From a virus: DNA of 31,404 nt. Location: IMG/VR virus record IMGVR_UViG_3300032893_000219, positions 1-31,404 of that record; one strand, given 5' to 3'. The notes below the pieces were generated by a model, which made no database searches, was not told the origin of the DNA, and saw only the letters and a program-made list of their open reading frames with translations. Made by a program: the position numbers and the translations under genes. Positions 13,162 to 20,767 of this stretch are shown one piece after another. The first letter of the stretch is position 1, and the number at the start of each line of letters is the position of its first letter.

Positions 13162-14042
13162 ACCGGGCCCGCCCCCGTGGGGCCTGCGATAAGGCTATTC
13201 ACGGTCGGCGTGAAGACGCCGAGGCCGCGGAACCGGTAGACGTTGCTGAAGGTGTCCCGGCAGGTCCCGATCTGCTTGTCGCAGCCCTGCTTGATGATGA
13301 AGGCATCCGCAACGGTCACGACGTTCGGGAAGGGCTCGAACAGCTCGATCTGATTCGTGAGGGACCCGAGCTTGATCTCGCGGGTGTACCCGGAATTCGC
13401 CCCGCTCGTGAACTTGAGCGAGCCGTGGGTGAACTGCGCCGCCGGGGAGGCCGAGCAGGTGATGGTAACGACGCGATCACTGACGACGCTCGAGATGGCC
13501 CCGGTAAAGGTCCGGGAGGTCATGTCGACACCGCAACGGGTGTCGCCTAAGTCGGCGTCGCAGGTCGCGGAATAGGTGCGGATGATCGGCTGCGTGAGGC
13601 GCTGCGCCAGGCCGCGGAGCTCGGCCGTGAACTGACCCTCGGCCGTCCGGCTGATGTTGCCGAGCGTCCCGAAGCGCAGCACGAGCTGGCCGTCGCTCGG
13701 CGAGGCCCAGTTGACCGCGAAAAGGACGCACTGGGCATTGTCGAAGAGCCCGGCCTCAATGTCGGCCGCCGACAGGCCGAGCACGCTCACGATCGGGAGG
13801 GTCGACCCCGCGACCTCGAGATTGTCGACCGACAGGTCGTTGCCCGAGACGATGTTGCTGCCGCTGATGCCGGAGGCGGCCTTGTAGGTGCCGGCGTAGG
13901 CCCCGCTCGGGACCACGATGTCGAAGTCCGCGCTCGTCCCGAGGATGCTTGTCCCGTCGTTGCGGGTGATGTTCCAGCAGAGCGCCAGCGTCGTGACCGG
14001 CTGGGCGATGTGGTTGGCGAGCGCCGTCGGGACCGACTTCAC
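13158..14042 (-). CDS. DUF2163/BR0599-type tail hub protein (GTA gp13-like)
   Basis: This 294-residue protein has an N-terminal DUF2163 domain (about 1-160; ALANHIAQPVTTLALCWNIT, and VSVLGLSAADIEAGLFDNA) and a C-terminal phage_BR0599 domain (about 165-290). Conserved cysteines are visible in CDADLGDTRCGVDM and in GCDKQIGTCRDTF, with the end motif YRFRGLGVF. The homologue in the Rhodobacter GTA forms the hub of the baseplate; as I recall, its clustered cysteines were modelled as holding iron-sulfur clusters. It sits between the DUF2460 and NlpC/P60 genes and shares four-base overlaps with both, so stoichiometric co-translation is likely. Confidence 0.9.
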   Translation of the reverse strand: MKSVPTALANHIAQPVTTLALCWNITRNDGTSILGTSADFDIVVPSGAYAGTYKAASGISGSNIVSGNDLSVDNLEVAGSTLPIVSVLGLSAADIEAGLFDNAQCVLFAVNWASPSDGQLVLRFGTLGNISRTAEGQFTAELRGLAQRLTQPIIRTYSATCDADLGDTRCGVDMTSRTFTGAISSVVSDRVVTITCSASPAAQFTHGSLKFTSGANSGYTREIKLGSLTNQIELFEPFPNVVTVADAFIIKQGCDKQIGTCRDTFSNVYRFRGLGVFTPTVNSLIAGPTGAGPV

Positions 14043-14677
14043 AGGCGGATCTCGGTGAGCGTGAAGCTAACCGACTGCATTCCGTGCTCGACCTGCTGGG
14101 CCGGAAACGTCGAGTCGAACCGCACCGGGACGTCGAACTGCCCGCCCCATGTCATCGCGCCGGCCGGGGTGTAGAGCATCGTCACGATGCCGGTCGTGTA
14201 GTCGATCGTGTAATCGGTCGTTTCGGTCTTGAGCGTGCCACCGTCGGCGATCAGGATCGTTCCAGAGACCGGCTTTTTTATCGGCCGATCCTGCGTCTGC
14301 GAGCCCGCGGCGTAGCGCTTCGTGATCTGGTAGGTGTAGTGCGGCGAGGTGCCGAGCAGCACGAGCGGCTGGTCGGTCGAGGCCGGCGTCTGTGAGACGC
14401 GGCAGCTCTTGTAGTCGATCCAATCCTTGTATCTGAAGCCGATCGCGGAGCCGCCGACGGCGTGCCAGAACTCGAGCAGCTGCTGGATCTCGTCGTCGGC
14501 CCGGGGACCCGGCCCGACCGTAACCGTCACCTTCAGCAGCGGCAGCAGCCAGTTGCGGTTGCGGGTTTCCCAGCCGCCGGAGGTCGTGATCGTCGTCACG
14601 CTGTAATCGGGCTCGGAAATGAGCCCGAACTTCGGCGTCGCCGGAAAGCGCGGCGTCTCGATGAAGCTGGTCGTCAT
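14039..14677 (-). CDS. DUF2460 distal tail protein (GTA gp12-like)
   Basis: This 212-residue protein matches DUF2460. Recognisable blocks are FIETPRFPATPKFGLIS at the N-terminus, TSGGWETRNRNW, the helix QQLLEFWHAVGGSAIGFRYKDW (about 60-85) and the C-terminal strand block VPVRFDSTFPAQQVEHGM followed by SFTLTEIRL. The family forms the distal tail ring that links the tail tube to the hub. Its ATG overlaps the tape measure stop by one base (TGATG) and its stop overlaps the next start (ATGA). Length is normal for the family. Confidence 0.93.
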   Translation of the reverse strand: MTTSFIETPRFPATPKFGLISEPDYSVTTITTSGGWETRNRNWLLPLLKVTVTVGPGPRADDEIQQLLEFWHAVGGSAIGFRYKDWIDYKSCRVSQTPASTDQPLVLLGTSPHYTYQITKRYAAGSQTQDRPIKKPVSGTILIADGGTLKTETTDYTIDYTTGIVTMLYTPAGAMTWGGQFDVPVRFDSTFPAQQVEHGMQSVSFTLTEIRL

Positions 14678-16899
14678 CAGTTATTCCGCAGGTTTGCGCG
14701 GGAGACGCCCATCGCGGCCGTGGCGGCGATCTGCAGTTGCGTCGCCCGCGAGACGCTGCCTTGCGGCGCCTGGATCGTGAAGTAATTGTGAACCGTGGTC
14801 CCGCGGCTGACCGCGTAATCACTCGCCGACGGCAGGATCTGCCCATCGGACGATGGCACGAAGATTTCCGGCACGCCGCGCTCGCCGACGATCATCGGGA
14901 CACCGGCGTAAGCCGGACCGCCGACCGCGGCGCCACCGAGCGCCGTGCCGGTAGCCATCGCGTAGGGGTCCATCCCGCCGCCGCCTCCACCGAGGATGCT
15001 GCCCAAGATGCCTCCACCGCCGCCCACCTGGCCCATGAACCACTGCGCCAGCGGCTTCATGATCGTCTCTTGAATGGAGAGCCGCACCAGGTCGGCGATC
15101 ATCGAGTCGATCAGCGACCGGAAATTGAGCTTGCCGGTCATCACAAAATTCGTGAGCGCGTCCTCCACGCCCTTGAGCATCTTCGTCGTGATATCCTGGA
15201 AGGACTTTCCGATGTCGTTGATATTTTTGAGGTAATCGCTCGCCGCGCGCTGCATCCCGGCCTGCGGGGTGTTCGTGGCGCGCAGGATGCGGTCCTTCTC
15301 GAGGGCGTCGAGCTTGGCGAGCGCGTCGACATTGCCCTCGATCTCGAGCTTCGAGCGGAGCATCGCGTCCGCCTGGGCGATCTGCTCGCGGGTCGCACCC
15401 TCGGTGTCGCCGATGAGCAGCCGATACTGAACATCGAGGTCGGTCAGCTGCTTCGCGTATTCCTCGGAGGCCTTGCGGAGCTCCTCCACGGCCTTCGCCT
15501 GGTCGGCGGTCGCCTTGATCAGGTCCTGCGCCTTCCGCATCTGCGTCTCGGAGAGCGTCGCGATCATCTCCTGGCGCTTGTTGGCGTCCGTCTCGCGGGC
15601 GATCGCGCTCTCGACCGCCGCGATCTCCTGGTCGTAAATCTGCTGGGAATCGGCGAGCCGCTTGTCCAGGAGGGCGATCTTCTGGGCGCCGTAGTCGGAG
15701 AGCGAGACCAGGCTCAGCTTGTAGTCGTCGTCGAGCTTTTTGTCGGCCGTCTTCCAGAGCTCGTCCTCGAGCTTTAGTTGCTCGTTCAGCGCCTTGAGCT
15801 GCTCGGCGAGCTGCTGCTTGATGCGGTCGACGGGCGTGGTCGGATTGAAATTGAGGTTCTGCGTGCCACCACCCGTCTTTGGCTTCTCCGGATTCGGGTT
15901 GTATGACGGTCCGGCCCATATGGCATCGATCATCGCCTGCCCGGCAATGGCCGTTTTCTCGATCTCGGCCGTCCCCTTCTTGTATTCGTCGGCCGCGGCC
16001 GAAATGTTGCCATGGGCGAGCTGGCCGGCGACGTTGTAGAGCGATACAAGCCGCTCGCCAATGCTGCCGATGATCGTCGCCGCCGTCACCGCTCCCGTCG
16101 CGATGACTCGGAAGCCGATAGACACGATGGACGTGAAGGCCTCCACGGTATCCTTGTTTTTGACGAGGTCCGCGAACGCCTCCGTCAGGCCTTGCATCTG
16201 CGGCAGCAGCGGCAGAATCGCGTTCCGCCGCATCGTGTCGAACTCGATGCCCAGCTGCCGAATCTTCTGCTGGAACTTCTCCGCCTCCTCGGCCTGCTGA
16301 CCCGTGACCGTCGCGTTGAGCTCGCCGGTCTCCGCCAGCTGCTTGAGAAAGAGCGCCATCTCGGCGCCCGAGCGCCCGAAAAGCGCCATCTCGACGGCAT
16401 TCTTCGCGGTGCCATCCTTGAAGTCGTCGAGCCGCTTGGCGATCTCCTGCAGCATCGTCGCCGGGTCTTTGAGATGCCCGGCCGCGTCCGTGACCGAGAG
16501 CCCCAGCGCCTTGAAGGCCTGGGCGGCCGCTCCGGTCCCGTTCTGGGCTCCGGCCATGCTCTTCGAGAGCTTGTCGACCGCCCCGGCCACCTGGCCGAAG
16601 TCGGTGCCCGACAGAACCGCGACGTTGCGGAGTGCCGAGAGGCTTTCGACCGAGATACCGGTCTGCGCGGAGAGCTTCTCGAGCGAGGCGGCCGACTCGA
16701 TGCCTTTGTTCACGAACTCGACCATCTTGTCGATCGCGAATGCCGCGGCGAGGCCCTCGAGGGCGTGCTTTGCCCCTTCCACGGCCGACTCGACCTTGTC
16801 CATGGCCGATTCGGCAGTCTTCGCCGCCCGGTCCATGTCTGAGGTGAACTTCGCCATGTTCGCTTCGAGCGAGATGACGAGGCTGCCGATGGTTGCCAT
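14677..16899 (-). CDS. Tail tape measure protein
   Basis: This 740-residue protein sets tail length and is ejected ahead of DNA. The N-terminus (GSLVISLEANMAKFTSDMDR) is typical. A mainly helical region with hydrophobic patches follows (about 250-290), then a long coiled-coil-like part (about 345-540). The lambda tape measure C-terminal signature is present (VEDALTNFVMTGKLNFRSL, about 585-605), then a Gly-rich stretch and the MIVGERGVPEIFVP motif. At the usual 1.5 angstroms per residue the tail would be about 110 nm. The gene follows the G/GT chaperone pair and precedes DUF2460, the canonical siphophage order. The ribosome site is weak (AAAGAG). Confidence 0.95.
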   Translation of the reverse strand: MATIGSLVISLEANMAKFTSDMDRAAKTAESAMDKVESAVEGAKHALEGLAAAFAIDKMVEFVNKGIESAASLEKLSAQTGISVESLSALRNVAVLSGTDFGQVAGAVDKLSKSMAGAQNGTGAAAQAFKALGLSVTDAAGHLKDPATMLQEIAKRLDDFKDGTAKNAVEMALFGRSGAEMALFLKQLAETGELNATVTGQQAEEAEKFQQKIRQLGIEFDTMRRNAILPLLPQMQGLTEAFADLVKNKDTVEAFTSIVSIGFRVIATGAVTAATIIGSIGERLVSLYNVAGQLAHGNISAAADEYKKGTAEIEKTAIAGQAMIDAIWAGPSYNPNPEKPKTGGGTQNLNFNPTTPVDRIKQQLAEQLKALNEQLKLEDELWKTADKKLDDDYKLSLVSLSDYGAQKIALLDKRLADSQQIYDQEIAAVESAIARETDANKRQEMIATLSETQMRKAQDLIKATADQAKAVEELRKASEEYAKQLTDLDVQYRLLIGDTEGATREQIAQADAMLRSKLEIEGNVDALAKLDALEKDRILRATNTPQAGMQRAASDYLKNINDIGKSFQDITTKMLKGVEDALTNFVMTGKLNFRSLIDSMIADLVRLSIQETIMKPLAQWFMGQVGGGGGILGSILGGGGGGMDPYAMATGTALGGAAVGGPAYAGVPMIVGERGVPEIFVPSSDGQILPSASDYAVSRGTTVHNYFTIQAPQGSVSRATQLQIAATAAMGVSRANLRNN

Positions 16900-16901
16900 A
16901 G

Positions 16902-17602
16902 TTACTCTTTCTTGCCTAGCAGAGCCGCGAGCGCTCGGCTTTGAGCTTCGAGATCGATGATTTCGGCCGCCGGCTCGGCCTCCTCCGGCGGTTCGCGCAG
17001 CTCAGGCATGAAGTCCGCCGGGGTGAAGGCCTTTGAGTCCTTTCCGCGGTGAATGTTGCCGAGCGTCGCGCAGACCTGGCCGGCCCGGAAATCCGCCCGG
17101 AGCTCGGGCAGGCCCCGGAGGTTCGCATAGGCCCGCCACTCGGCGACCTGCCGGCTCGTAAGGACCGCCAGCAGGTCGTCGGGGTGGGCATATCCGAGCG
17201 CCAGACACAGGTCGAAGGCGAACTGGCGCTCGGGCCGGTCTCTTAGTTTTTTTCCAGCTCCTCGACGTCCTGGGAGGACAGGCCGTTGAGCCGCTGGCAG
17301 GCACTAAACACGCGATCGAGGGCCGCGGCGCTCTTCGCGCCGAGGGCCGCGATCTCCGTGTCCTCGAACTCCCGCGCGCCCGTCTCGTCGACGATGCACA
17401 TTGCAACCAGCTTCGCGCGGATGTTGGCGAGGTCGACCTTTCGCTTTTTGCCTTCCCCGGTCGTGAGCGATGCCTCAAAGAGGTCCCGCTCCCGGCCGGT
17501 GAGGGTGCGCACGCGCACGGTGCCGCCCCACTCCGGGACGTCGATGTCCTCGGTGGCGAGGTCGCGCGCGTTGAGAATGTCCTGTTTCGTGAGAAGGCCC
17601 AT
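16902..17602 (-). CDS. Tail assembly chaperone GT-type fusion, made by -1 frameshift
   Basis: The second frame begins where the G-like gene ends and has no start of its own. If ribosomes slip back one base on A AAA AAC (17252-17246), reading continues from CTA at 17246 for 114 codons to TAA (16904-16902), giving a 233-residue fusion. The added part carries the T-domain pattern: LTSRQVAEWRAYANL, then GLPELRADFRAGQVCATLGN and FTPADFMPELREPP. In lambda the equivalent gpGT bridges tape measure and tail tube during assembly and is made at a few percent of gpG. The slippery site, an 11-bp stem after it and the recognisable product together make this a strong call. Confidence 0.9.
17194..17252 (-). 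promoter_or_regulatory. Programmed -1 ribosomal frameshift signal of the G/GT pair
   Basis: Slippery heptamer A AAA AAC in the zero frame at 17252-17246 is followed directly by the stop codon TAA. After a 12-base spacer comes a perfect 11-bp inverted repeat: CCGAGCGCCAG (17233-17223) and CTGGCGCTCGG (17204-17194) with an 18-base loop. A strong GC stem behind A AAA AAC is the textbook form of a stimulated -1 site. A pseudoknot between the loop and downstream sequence is possible but not evident by eye. Confidence 0.9.
17243..17602 (-). CDS. Tail assembly chaperone, gpG-like
   Basis: This 119-residue protein starts at ATG 17602 (MGLLTKQDIL) with AGGGG just upstream. The frame is open much further upstream, but that part is the shadow of the tail tube gene. 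The protein contains VPEWGGTVRVRTLTGRERD (about 22-40) and helical segments, a pattern common to siphophage tail chaperones that coat the tape measure protein before the tube forms around it. It ends with GAA AAA AAC TAA, so the last sense codons are themselves the slippery site for the longer GT form. It lies between tail tube and tape measure genes, exactly where G genes are found. Confidence 0.9.
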   Translation of the reverse strand: MGLLTKQDILNARDLATEDIDVPEWGGTVRVRTLTGRERDLFEASLTTGEGKKRKVDLANIRAKLVAMCIVDETGAREFEDTEIAALGAKSAAALDRVFSACQRLNGLSSQDVEELEKN

Positions 17603-17613
17603 GTATACCCCTA

Positions 17614-18252
17614 TCAGGACCAGGTGACGGCGCCGGTGACGCGCAGGTCGACCGCCCGCTTCAGCGGCTGGTCTACCGCGCCGGAGGCGCCGACCTTCTT
17701 GACGTAGGCGTTGAAGGTGGCGACCGCGTTGTTCGGCAGCGTGAACTTGAACTGCGCGAGCGCCTGCGAGCCCTGCTTCGACAGCAGCGCGAGTTGGCCG
17801 GCGTCGGTCGTGTCGAGGTCGAGCTCGAGCGTGACCTGGCCCATGTCGCGGAGCCCGATCAGGAACTCTTTCGCCGTCGAGTCGAGGTTCGTGACGTCCA
17901 CGTCGGCCGCCGAGCCGTCGAAGGCCGAGAAGGTCTTCACGTTGGCGATCTTCGTCCACGTGACCGGGGTCGCCGTGCCGCCCGAGGTGTAGGACGTGTA
18001 CCCGCTCGCGTCCACGCCCGACAGCGCGAAGGTGTTCGCGGTCGTGTATTGCACGACGTAGGTCCCGCCGTTCAGCTGCGTCATGCCGCCGACGCTGGCA
18101 ATGGTGACCACGTCGCCGCGGCTCAGGCCGTGGGCCGTTGCCGTCACGATGCAGGGGTTCGTGGCAGAAATGCCCGTGATGGATACCGGGCTCGAAGTCG
18201 AGGACGCGATTTTCAGCGTCGTCAACTGGGCAATGATCGCCGTGCTGGTCAT
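17614..18252 (-). CDS. Major tail tube protein with inserted FCCH-like domain
   Basis: This 212-residue protein forms the tail tube. The tube-protein pattern is split: residues 1-20 (IIAQLTTLKIASS) and about 97-212 (VTWTKIANVKTFSAFDGSAA, LDSTAKEFLIGLRDMGQVTL, FNAYVKKVG and the end LRVTGAVTW). Between them lies about 72 residues resembling an FCCH/E1-type beta domain (VTATAHGLSRGDVVTIASVG through SGYTSYTSGGT). Insertions of this kind would sit on the outside of the tube as small knobs. Without the insert the length is about 140 residues, normal for the family. A hairpin with a T-tract and AGGAG lie directly before the ATG, which fits strong expression. Confidence 0.88.
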   Translation of the reverse strand: MTSTAIIAQLTTLKIASSTSSPVSITGISATNPCIVTATAHGLSRGDVVTIASVGGMTQLNGGTYVVQYTTANTFALSGVDASGYTSYTSGGTATPVTWTKIANVKTFSAFDGSAADVDVTNLDSTAKEFLIGLRDMGQVTLELDLDTTDAGQLALLSKQGSQALAQFKFTLPNNAVATFNAYVKKVGASGAVDQPLKRAVDLRVTGAVTWS

Positions 18253-18265
18253 CGAAGTTGCTCCT

Positions 18266-18289
18266 AAAAAAATGCCGCCTTGCGGCGGC
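18266..18289 (-). terminator. Terminator-like hairpin before the tail tube gene
   Basis: On the minus strand GCCGCC-GCAA-GGCGGC (18289-18274) is followed by A and seven T (18272-18266), then by AGGAG and the tail tube ATG. It has all features of an intrinsic terminator with a GNRA loop. As it precedes an abundant structural gene within an otherwise continuous operon, it may instead be a partial terminator or a 5' stabilising hairpin after processing. Confidence 0.8.
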
Positions 18290-18317
18290 TGGCTGGTTGC
18301 TCAGGGACGGACCATCG

Positions 18318-18686
18318 CTAGGTGTAATGCCAGAGCGAATAGTCCTGAATTACGCGGTGGTACTTGATATCGCCCTCGTACTGGTCGAGCTCGAGCACCT
18401 GGACGACGGAGACGCCCGTCGGAGGGCCCGCTGCCGTGTTCAGGCCGAGCATGGCGGCGGTCACGGCCGCGGCGAGCTGCTGCGCCGCGACGTAGGTGGC
18501 CCCGTAGACGTCCACCTGAAGGCGGGTCTGCTGGATCGGCTGCGTCGGGTCGAGCGTGTTCTCGGGCACCGACGACACGCGGGAATAGACGATGTACGGC
18601 GGCAGCGTCCCGTCGGGCGCGACGCCCGGGTAAACCGCCGAAGCGACGAGGGGCGCGAGCGCGGTGTAGACGAGCTCTTGAATCAT
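18318..18686 (-). CDS. DUF3168 tail completion/terminator protein
   Basis: This 122-residue protein starts at ATG 18686 (MIQELVYTALAPLV), overlapping the upstream stop (ATGA); a longer in-frame extension from 18917 is a shadow of the upstream gene. The family pattern is clear: APDGTLPPYIVYSRVS (about 25-40), TRLQVDVYGATYVAAQQLA (about 53-72) and the end YHRVIQDYSLWH. DUF3168 proteins, like lambda gpU, cap the tail tube and connect it to the head. It lies between the gp10-like gene and the tail tube gene, the canonical location, and is followed by the hairpin at 18266-18289. Confidence 0.92.
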   Translation of the reverse strand: MIQELVYTALAPLVASAVYPGVAPDGTLPPYIVYSRVSSVPENTLDPTQPIQQTRLQVDVYGATYVAAQQLAAAVTAAMLGLNTAAGPPTGVSVVQVLELDQYEGDIKYHRVIQDYSLWHYT

Positions 18687-19237
18687 GGCCCACCGAGCTT
18701 CCGGGCCTCGTCCTCGACGCCCTGGGCGAGGTCGGCCTTGATCTGGTCGAGGGCGGCCTCTTTCTTCGACTCCCACGCCGGCCGCATGAAGGGCTGCGCC
18801 TGAACGAAGCCGATCGCCGCGCCGCCCCTGCGGGCCCCGCGGTGACGCGAGGCCAGGCGCGCGAGCGTGCCGGTCGCGGCGTTGCCGATGCGGTGGCCAA
18901 ACTCCACGAACCGCCAATAGTAGGCGTCCATGTTGCGTTTCTTCTTGCCGACCGCCCGGGAGTCCTTACCGTGCCGGACGGCGACCACGTAGATCGCCTG
19001 CGTAGCGTCGCTGAATGCGCGCTTGATCACGATCGAGCGCTTGAGCGTTCCCGGCGGCGGGTGCCCGTCGGAGACCGGCCCGGTGGAGACCGGCGCGCGG
19101 ATTTTCGCCTCGTCGCGGATCAGCCGGGCGCCCTCTGCGACCGAGCGGCTCAGCACGTTGCGAGCGATCTTCGGGCCCAGTTGGTTGAGCGCGTACTGCA
19201 GCTCGCGCAGGCCTTCGACGTGTTGGAACTCAGCCAC
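18683..19237 (-). CDS. HK97 gp10-like head-tail/neck protein
   Basis: This 184-residue protein begins with GTG at 19237 (read MAEFQHVEGLRELQ), eight bases inside the end of the head-closure gene; upstream in-frame ATGs would lie deep in that gene. The family pattern includes LNQLGPKIARNVLSRSVAEG (about 17-36), a segment on modification of charged residues (IRDEAKIRAPV), DAYYWRFVEFGH (about 107-118) and the end motif QAQPFMRPAWESKKEAAL. HK97 gp10 family proteins act at the neck of the particle. The order connector, closure, gp10, DUF3168, tube is standard. It shares ATGA with the next gene. Confidence 0.92.
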   Translation of the reverse strand: MAEFQHVEGLRELQYALNQLGPKIARNVLSRSVAEGARLIRDEAKIRAPVSTGPVSDGHPPPGTLKRSIVIKRAFSDATQAIYVVAVRHGKDSRAVGKKKRNMDAYYWRFVEFGHRIGNAATGTLARLASRHRGARRGGAAIGFVQAQPFMRPAWESKKEAALDQIKADLAQGVEDEARKLGGP

Positions 19238-19562
19238 TGGCGAGACCTTCGACGGCGAGAATCTCGAGCTGGCGGCTCCGCTCGTCGACGTTGCGGACCA
19301 GGACGATGTTGAAAAACCGGTCTTTGTAGACGATACGCATCGCGGCCGTGACGCCGTCGATGTAGCGCATGGAGACCGTGTGCGAAATGCGCTCATGCAC
19401 CGCCTGGGCGGCCATGACCTCGGACCCGGAGGCCGGCGAGATCTGCGCCCAGACGGTTTGCCAGTCCGTCCAGGTCGACGACTGGCCGCCGAAGGTGTCC
19501 TGCGCCAACGCGCGCCGCTGGATCGTGATCCGCTTGCGGAGCTGGCCGGCCTGCATGGCCAT
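19230..19562 (-). CDS. Phage head closure protein (SPP1 gp16/HK97 gp7-like)
   Basis: This 110-residue protein matches the phage head-tail joining/closure family: QAGQLRKRITIQRRALAQD at the N-terminus, FGGQSSTWTDWQTVWAQI (about 24-41), a SGSEVMAAQ helix and DRFFNIVLVRNVDERSRQLE near the end. These proteins plug the portal channel below the connector. The start may be ATG 19562 or ATG 19556; both follow the stop of the connector gene closely, with one base between stop and first ATG. The end overlaps the gp10-like gene by eight bases. Confidence 0.92.
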   Translation of the reverse strand: MAMQAGQLRKRITIQRRALAQDTFGGQSSTWTDWQTVWAQISPASGSEVMAAQAVHERISHTVSMRYIDGVTAAMRIVYKDRFFNIVLVRNVDERSRQLEILAVEGLASG

Positions 19563-19563
19563 G

Positions 19564-20190
19564 TCAGAACACCGTTACAACGTAAGGGTCGAGCATGCCG
19601 TCGAGGAACGGCAGCTCGGCGACCACGATGCGCGTGCCGACGGCGACCTCCTCGCGGTTTTCATAGAGGGCGCCGAGCCGCAGCTTGATCCACTGCCGGA
19701 GCTCCTGCGGGACCGTGTCGGCCGTATCGCCGAAGCCGGCGACAAATTGGACCTGCACCGAGCCGATCTGCGGCAGGTTGATCGGCCAGATCTGCCCGAA
19801 GATCGGCGTAATCCGGGCCGGTTCGCCCGAAAGGTCCGCGACGTAGTTCGCGCTCGGCATGGTCTGCAGCGTGCTTCCCATGTCGAGATAGGTGATCGAG
19901 GTGATCGACTGCACCGGTCCGCGCTCGAGGAGGATCGCGTGCCCGGGGAGCGAAAACGGGGTTCCATAGGGCACGCCCATCAGGGACGGGCCCGGGAACG
20001 AGTCGAGCGTCAGCCGCCACGTCTGGGTGATCAGGCTGCGGCGGGTCAGCGTTTCGCAATACTGGCGGGCGGCCGTCAGCATCATGCTGATCAGGAGGTC
20101 GTCGTCGTCGGTGTCGACGCGCAGGTGCGCCTTCGCCTCGTCGAGCGAAATGGGCTCGACGGTCGGAGGCGTGATCAGTTGCAGACCCAT
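19564..20190 (-). CDS. Head-tail connector protein (gp6-like)
   Basis: This 208-residue protein shows the head-tail connector pattern: LITPPTVEPISLDEAKAHLR (about 4-23), DDLLISMMLTAARQYCETLT (about 29-48), then a beta-rich middle and the helix QELRQWIKLRLGALYENRE near the C-terminus. The family forms the ring under the portal that receives the closure protein. It is the first of the connector set, and its ATG is preceded by GTGGAGT and a GC-rich hairpin (20209-20234). It fits the HK97 gp6/phiE125 gp8 type by length and motif order. Confidence 0.92.
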   Translation of the reverse strand: MGLQLITPPTVEPISLDEAKAHLRVDTDDDDLLISMMLTAARQYCETLTRRSLITQTWRLTLDSFPGPSLMGVPYGTPFSLPGHAILLERGPVQSITSITYLDMGSTLQTMPSANYVADLSGEPARITPIFGQIWPINLPQIGSVQVQFVAGFGDTADTVPQELRQWIKLRLGALYENREEVAVGTRIVVAELPFLDGMLDPYVVTVF

Positions 20191-20200
20191 GCGCTACTCC

Positions 20201-20234
20201 ACGAAGAAGGGCCGGAAGGTTTCCCCTCCGGCCC
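20201..20234 (-). terminator. Hairpin before the connector gene
   Basis: On the minus strand GGGCCGGA (20234-20227) pairs with TCCGGCCC (20216-20209), with further inner G-C pairs, and is followed by TTCTTCG. The T-tract is poor, so termination would be weak. It is placed directly ahead of a GTGGAG ribosome site, like three other hairpins in the head-tail block. Confidence 0.55.
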
Positions 20235-20258
20235 CTCGTCTTCTCAGGACCGATCGAC

Positions 20259-20705
20259 TCAGCCGACGACCTGGACGACGCCGGCCTGGTTGCTGCCGGA
20301 GGCCGGATCGAACCGGCAGGTCGCCAGCAACGCCGCCGAGATCAGCGACGCGGCCGTCCCGACGGTCACGCTCAGCTGGATGTAGTCGAAACCGTTCGCG
20401 GTATCGAGCTCGTCGACGCGCAGGTTGATCAGCGCCTGGTTGTTGTCGTTCGAGGCCTTCACCAGCTGCGTGAGGGCCTTGCCGGTGACGTCCTTGGCCG
20501 AGGTGCCCGAGGAGTCAACGGCCTGCTGGATCTTCGCGTCCACCGTCGCCGACGCGCCGAGCACGCCGGTCTGGATCAAGGCGAGGAACCGGTGATAGGT
20601 GCTGACGGAGACCCACCCGGAGGTGGCCGTGCCGGCGCCCTGGCTCACCGGGTTGATCGTTGCGAGGACTGCGATCTCCTCGCTGATCTTGCTGTTCAAT
20701 TCCAT
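20259..20705 (-). CDS. Putative head decoration or structural protein
   Basis: This 148-residue protein lies directly after the capsid gene. It starts MELNSKISEEIAVLA and reads beta-rich, with TATSGWVSVSTYHRFLALI, then VDAKIQQAVDSSGTSAKD, a DELDTANGFDYIQLSVTVG strand block and the end FDPASGSNQ. I have seen this pattern (VDxKxQQAxDSSGT) in many proteobacterial phages without an assigned function. Its strong ribosome site (GGAG, eight bases from ATG) and the hairpin leader resemble those of the capsid and tube genes, so an abundant particle protein such as a decoration protein is a reasonable inference. Confidence 0.68.
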   Translation of the reverse strand: MELNSKISEEIAVLATINPVSQGAGTATSGWVSVSTYHRFLALIQTGVLGASATVDAKIQQAVDSSGTSAKDVTGKALTQLVKASNDNNQALINLRVDELDTANGFDYIQLSVTVGTAASLISAALLATCRFDPASGSNQAGVVQVVG

Positions 20706-20717
20706 GTTACTTGCTCC

Positions 20718-20753
20718 AAAAAGGGGAAGACGGGGCCGGCATCACCCGGCCCC
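20718..20753 (-). terminator. Hairpin between capsid gene and the next structural gene
   Basis: On the minus strand GGGGCCGG (20753-20746) and CCGGCCCC (20739-20732) form a perfect 8-bp stem around GTGATG. Nine bases later follow five T (20722-20718) and then GGAGCAAG before the ATG at 20705. The T-tract is displaced from the stem, so it is a less certain terminator than the other two T-tract hairpins. Confidence 0.55.
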
Positions 20754-20767
20754 TGGGTTGCTGTGGG

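Noticed and set aside
14737-15919. Long open frames on both strands inside the tape measure gene (14737-15777 plus, 14819-15919 minus)
   Set aside because: Arg/Asp/Leu-rich high-GC shadows of the tape measure reading frame, with no recognisable motif.
17603-17959. Upstream extension of the G-like gene to 17959
   Set aside because: The extension is Arg/His-rich and overlaps the tail tube gene in another frame; the ATG at 17602 with AGGGG starts the real protein.
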